Program-made: the position numbers and the translations under genes
From: DASZMX01 sp035551475
Lineage (GTDB): Bacteria > Verrucomicrobiota > Verrucomicrobiia > Limisphaerales > Palsa-1400
Assembly (NCBI GenBank): GCA_035551475.1
Contig: DASZMX010000100.1
Coordinates: forward strand, 1 to 44,476
Reading direction: 5' to 3'
DNA: 44,476 nucleotides
The notes under the pieces: model-generated
Told to the model about the DNA's origin: nothing
Seen by the model: only the letters and a program-made list of their open reading frames with translations
Database searches by the model: none
Shown: in pieces, positions 43,201-44,476 of the stretch
Layout of the letters: every line of letters starts with the position of its first letter
How positions within the stretch are numbered: the stretch's first letter is position 1

Positions 43201-43412
43201 TCAAGCAAATTGGTCAACGCCGCGCGATTGCGCAATGGCAGGCTGATCACCAGGTCCAATTGGCGGTCGGCGGGCAGTTTTCCAATGACGCTGGCCGTCG
43301 CTACGGCATCAGGAATGCGTTGATCAAGCAGTGGCCGCGGCGCGGCGTCAACCACGAGGATAGCCAGGAAAAATGAGAGACCTGCCAGAAAGTTACGAAC
43401 CGTTGGTTTCAT
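37293..43412 (-). CDS. Giant exported sedolisin (S53) with Ig and GloVer repeats
   Basis: Secreted protein of 2039 residues; ATG 43412 gives a signal peptide (NFLAGLSFFLAILVVDA), better than the start nine codons earlier. Residues about 35-190 are a pro-kumamolisin activation domain (SPNYRHYLTPAQF). An S53 domain follows at about 205-560 with Glu277 and Asp281 (EEVSLDID) and nucleophile Ser456 (GGTSCAAP), and a Ca-binding-like DLCTGWGTPNG. Then come two Ig-like domains, seven GloVer repeats (LYGTTxxGGxxGxGTxF), two more Ig-like domains, seven more GloVer repeats, one Ig-like domain, a jelly-roll module (NGGFETGDFTGWTLSG) and a C-terminal module ending RFYRIVFVP. It is predicted to be an acid-type serine-carboxyl peptidase with binding modules. 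It converges on tRNA-Glu with ten bases between. Confidence 0.88.
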   Translation of the reverse strand: MKPTVRNFLAGLSFFLAILVVDAAPRPLLDQRIPDAVATASVIGKLPADRQLDLVISLPLRNRAALTNLLEQISDPASPNYRHYLTPAQFTEQFGPAEADYQTVIAFAQSNGLRVTHTHANRTLVDVRGPVAAINKAFHLTLTEYQHPTEQRTFFAPNVPPTLDLPTPVLSVAGLDNFAVPRPLLKPQPLRTNQAKPQSLNGSGPGGNYIGQDFRTAYAPGVTWNGAGEKVGLLEFDGYYPQDIPAYEDQAGLSHVPVTNVLLNTPGLPATLNGTEEVSLDIDLVIAMAPGLSEVIVYEGIDGRDILNQMANDDTARQLSSSWTFATDAAIIQIFQQLNAQGQSFFQAAGDSDAYPGATAPPTDVPYLTCVGGTTLSMTSGAGAYASETVWNWGGGEGTGGGVSASFSIPSWQQGIDMTLNQGSTTHRNIPDVAAVADQVFSVGDNGKQLAFGGTSCAAPLWAAYVALANQLAASNGLPAVGFINPAIYAFGKGSTYGARFHDTTVGNNEGPLTPTKFIAVPGYDLCTGWGTPNGSNLLYALGLPETMQVTPVQPEPFAGPLGGPFGPATLTFTIANSGTNALDWAAGTTSSLFDFAPAGGVVPALSSIPITVTPRANVANLDLGIYLATFSFTNLNDHYVQSRTVSLLVASVPIITAPPTNQILLEGQSAFFHVAAATNAQLAYQWWRDNGVLPVPLVDSNNVSGSTTATLSLADVTLGDAGSYFVVVSNAAGIATSSNATLTLTPSGPVMAQLPASLTLLPGENAQFSALAVGTQPIAYQWKFNGTNLSNNSTISGANSNTLTIANISPTWAGSFTVVASNALGTNSATATLSVNSITAPGVTLSTLYSFPGNNSGETPFGGLTTNHGLPTLLYGTTLAGGASGYGNVFKMAPGGTPSVVVSFSSANGANPYAGLTLGSDNFLYGVTSTGGTGGGGTIFRVSNNGFLTTLASLSGENGNEPVASLFQAHDGAFYGTTVLGGIFGQGNLFRITTGGSLSTIVSFDGLNGSEPTGSLVEDASHNLYGTTEAGGAYGAGTIFQITPSGQLRTWITFDGYTGAEPSSGLTFDAQGNLYGTAYAGGFYGEGEIFKLSPDGSGVVLYDFTGGTDGANPFGALLLGADGNLYGTTQAGGNYNAGTVFEISPDGALVTLAALDGFNGAQPTGTLLQYQGDLYGTAAAGGADGFGSIFKVSLSGPLQITSQPADLLVDLGGTGVLDVAAFGAGPAAYQWRRNGTNLIDGATVIGSATRVLTITNAAAASAGIYSVVISNAFGSVTSAPARVQVLISTPEITQQPSDASILAGSAVTLAVQAAGDYPLTYQWYQNGAALADNARISGSTSSVLTIQQSTASDAGTYSVIVSDDLFYEQSSNAVVTVSPLSAPGYALQIMHSFKGSDGANPNASLMQARDGNLYGTTVNGGAENGGALFSVNTNGGFATFYSFTGGSDGANIYAALTQGAGADPNLYGVAAAGGDSALGTIFRVATNQAVTALHEFTGGDDGSSPNAPLTLGNDGRLYGSGADGGVYGEGTVFAASTNGAVTPLYAFSSFTDGAIPIAGLTLGPDGKFYGSTYQGGAFGLGILFAINTNGALATLHDFSGVDGANPLASLASGSDGKLYGTTYLGGNNGFGDVFSLAANGTYTNIFSLNYADGALLNAGLTPSGDGGFFGAAQNGGPGGAGGIFKITTNGICTPIFWFTGTNGAYPEAAPVRASDGYYYGTTFFGGTHNAGTVYRFSVPAPPQITAQPADAVAYFGNNVSFSVAAASSTALAYQWYFNGAAILQATNAVYSLTNLAATNAGSYAVTLMNAGGSITSRLATLSLAAPPLIANGGFETGDFTGWTLSGNDQNFIVQSNAVSVHGGIFGAQLAATNALGYLTEIVPTTPGTAYIVSLWINIPVAPLELSVAWNGGGIADETNLTATGWTNLQWVVTATNAASAVTIGARADAGFFGVDDVTVTPLPLLEAATVSDPPGQTPEITFDWSASPGSKYQVQFKDALSAAVWTNLGPPTNAGLGPVGITDALTNAQRFYRIVFVP
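38200..39253 (-). repeat. Second GloVer block, seven repeats
   Basis: Seven units of about 50 residues with the core (N/R/K)LYGTTxxGG: NLYGTTVNGG, NLYGVAAAGG, RLYGSGADGG, KFYGSTYQGG, KLYGTTYLGG, GFFGAAQNGG and YYYGTTFFGG. Boundaries are approximate. The units probably are blades of one seven-bladed propeller. Confidence 0.7.
39826..40875 (-). repeat. First GloVer block, seven repeats
   Basis: Seven units of about 50 residues: LLYGTTLAGG, FLYGVTSTGG, AFYGTTVLGG, NLYGTTEAGG, NLYGTAYAGG, NLYGTTQAGG and DLYGTAAAGG. Boundaries are approximate. The equal number of units in both blocks points to seven-bladed folds. Confidence 0.7.
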
Positions 43413-43424
43413 CAATAAAGCGGC

Positions 43425-43447
43425 GAGAATCGCGCCCAACGATTCTC
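43425..43447 (-). promoter_or_regulatory. Hairpin in the leader of the S53 gene
   Basis: Perfect inverted repeat GAGAATCG / CGATTCTC (43425-43432 with 43440-43447) around a seven-base loop, ending 12 bases before the ATG on the minus strand. The gene has no Shine-Dalgarno. The stem could control initiation, stabilise the mRNA or serve as an operator. Confidence 0.4.
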
Positions 43448-43463
43448 AAGACAATTGTGTCCT

Positions 43464-43492
43464 ACTAAACCCTACTTTTGCCCTCAGGGCAA
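43464..43492 (-). promoter_or_regulatory. Candidate promoter of the S53 gene
   Basis: On the minus strand, TTGCCC (43487-43492) and TTTAGT (43464-43469) are separated by 17 bases. Each box matches the sigma70 consensus at four of six bases. The -35 box is half of a TTGCCC-TCA-GGGCAA hairpin (43478-43492). Confidence 0.3.
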
Positions 43493-43529
43493 GCCCCTAT
43501 CGGGCTTTAATGCGGCTCAAAATCGACGC

Positions 43530-43558
43530 TTGCCAATCCCGAGCGTCGCACGTAATAT
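43530..43558 (+). promoter_or_regulatory. Promoter of the rpsP operon
   Basis: TTGCCA at 43530-43535 and TAATAT at 43553-43558, spaced by 17 bases, about 55 bases ahead of the rpsP start. The -35 matches five of six consensus bases. Confidence 0.55.
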
Positions 43559-43613
43559 CCCCAACTCTTTTTGAGGCGCCGGGTGTTCTGGCGATTTGGA
43601 AGCGATAATTTTT

Positions 43614-43871
43614 ATGGCAGTTAGAATTCGCATGAAGCGGGTCGGAGCCAAGAACTCTCCGTATTTCCGCATTGTGGTGGCCGATTCCCGCAGCCCGCGG
43701 GACGGGAAGTTCATTGAAGAGATCGGCACGTATCAGCCTCTGAAAAAGGGCGACAACGTCAAGCTCGACCTGGATCGCGCCAAGTATTGGGTGAGCAAAG
43801 GCGCGCAGCCCAGCGAAACCGTGGCCAGCTTTATCAAGCGGCTCGGCTCGGCCCCAGCGGCGGCGGCGTAA
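43614..43871 (+). CDS. rpsP: 30S ribosomal protein bS16
   Basis: Small-subunit ribosomal protein of 85 residues. The N-terminal signature AVRIRMKRVGAKNSPYF, then RIVVADSRSPRDGKFIEEIG and YQPL, is unmistakable. ATG 43614 gives the usual MAVRIR start; the in-frame start at 43596 would add six residues not seen in the family. The C-terminal tail is Ala/Pro-rich. It heads the conserved rpsP-khpA-trmD group. Confidence 0.96.
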   Translation: MAVRIRMKRVGAKNSPYFRIVVADSRSPRDGKFIEEIGTYQPLKKGDNVKLDLDRAKYWVSKGAQPSETVASFIKRLGSAPAAAA

Positions 43872-43883
43872 GATTTTGGCTCC

Positions 43884-44138
43884 ATGCAAGCCTTCCTCGA
43901 ATACGTGGTCAAAGGTCTCGTCAGCAAGCCTGACGCGGTGACGGTCACGCCCGTAGTGAAGGATGCCTTGACCATTTACGAGTTGCGGATGCATCCGGAC
44001 GACGTGGGCAAGGTGATCGGACGCCAGGGGATCACGATCAATGCGTTGCGGTCGTTGCTATTGGCGGGCAGCGCCAAGAAAGCGTTGCGATGCACCTTGG
44101 AAATCGTGGAGGAGCCGCCTCCCCCGGCGGCGGGTTAG
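43884..44138 (+). CDS. khpA: KH-domain RNA-binding protein KhpA (YlqC)
   Basis: Protein of 84 residues with one KH domain; the RNA-binding GxxG loop is in GKVIGRQG, preceded by LEYVVKGLVSKPDAV and followed by INALRSLL. The size and the position directly after rpsP are those of KhpA/YlqC, which binds RNA with a partner and is linked to ribosome and cell-envelope functions. The C-terminal Pro run (PPPPAAG) is short. It starts 12 bases after rpsP and lies one base before trmD. Confidence 0.92.
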   Translation: MQAFLEYVVKGLVSKPDAVTVTPVVKDALTIYELRMHPDDVGKVIGRQGITINALRSLLLAGSAKKALRCTLEIVEEPPPPAAG

Positions 44139-44139
44139 C

Positions 44140-44476
44140 TTGAGAATCGACGCGCTCACTTTGTTCCCGGAGATGTTCACGGGACCGATGGATGTGAGCA
44201 TTATGCAGCGGGCGCGCCGGAACGGGTTGGTGGATTTGCGGGTGCATAACCTGCGGGACTACACCCACGATAATTATAAAACGGTCGATGATCGGCCGTT
44301 TGGGGGCGGGCCGGGAATGGTGCTCAAATGCGAGCCCATTTTTGAAGCGGTCCAGGCGCTGGCGAGCGAGCGGACGCATGTGATTTTATTGTCCCCGGCG
44401 GGACGGGTCTTTGACCAGCGGATCGCCGAGGACCTGGCCAAGCGGCCGGAGTTGATGCTGATTTGCCCGGCGTACG
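44140..44476 (+). CDS. trmD: tRNA (guanine37-N1)-methyltransferase TrmD, partial
   Basis: The first 112 residues of a SPOUT-family enzyme that makes m1G37 in tRNAs; the gene runs off the right edge. TTG 44140 gives the family start MRIDALTLFPEMF. RRNGLVDLRVHNLRDYT, the DDRPFGGGPGMVL motif and the strand HVILLSPAGRVFDQ are typical. It directly follows khpA with one intervening base. rimM, usually found before trmD in this operon type, is absent here. Confidence 0.94.
   Translation, partial: MRIDALTLFPEMFTGPMDVSIMQRARRNGLVDLRVHNLRDYTHDNYKTVDDRPFGGGPGMVLKCEPIFEAVQALASERTHVILLSPAGRVFDQRIAEDLAKRPELMLICPAY

Overview
The window looks like chromosomal DNA of a Verrucomicrobiota bacterium, probably near Pedosphaera/Limisphaerales. 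The basis is a Planctomycetes-Verrucomicrobia style H-X9-DG pseudopilin, two blocks of GloVer-type repeats in a giant exported protein, several large exoproteins built from Ig-like, NHL and CBM9-like modules, two-component propeller sensors, high GC, weak Shine-Dalgarno use and many 4-base start/stop overlaps. This placement comes from protein families, not from an rRNA gene. No CRISPR array, IS element or phage gene was seen.

Layout: (1) 156-9771, a tightly packed chemosensory operon: a 5'-truncated receiver gene, cheA, cheW, a soluble MCP, cheR, cheB, cheY, a two-site cheC and a PAS-GAF histidine kinase. No flagellar gene is present. (2) 9768-14752, a DUF4874/DUF4832-type exported protein, divergent from a propeller sensor kinase that is followed by its NarL/LuxR-type regulator. 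(3) 14870-27521, an apparent glycan locus: an exported protein with two CBM9-like modules, a pseudopilin, a GH114/TM1410-like glycosidase with a CBM9-like module, a sodium:solute symporter, a clan GH-D-like glycosidase, an N-acetylhexosamine 1-kinase (NahK) type kinase, a GalE/WbpP-type epimerase and an unknown exported protein. (4) 27610-30401, two histidine kinases. (5) 30474-33751, a GT2 glycosyltransferase, a methyltransferase and a GT-C-like membrane protein. (6) 33752-37081, a possible structured RNA followed by an Ig/NHL exoprotein. (7) 37209-37283, tRNA-Glu(UUC). (8) 37293-43412 on the minus strand, a sedolisin (S53) peptidase fused to Ig domains and two seven-repeat GloVer blocks. (9) 43614 to the right edge, rpsP-khpA-trmD.

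How it fits together: region 3 reads as one pathway. A secreted glycosidase of the polygalactosaminidase fold and an exported GH-D-like glycosidase would release amino sugars, the symporter would import them, the kinase would make HexNAc-1-phosphate and the epimerase would interconvert UDP-HexNAc (or UDP-hexose) forms. The sensor/regulator pair just upstream is a natural candidate controller. This is inference from family assignment and gene order.

The strongest structural observations are: two six-bladed NHL propellers each inserted into an Ig-like domain of the same protein; two blocks of exactly seven GloVer repeats in the S53 protein; 28-residue tandem repeats along both arms of the soluble MCP; and a perfectly pairing three-way-junction sequence upstream of the NHL protein.
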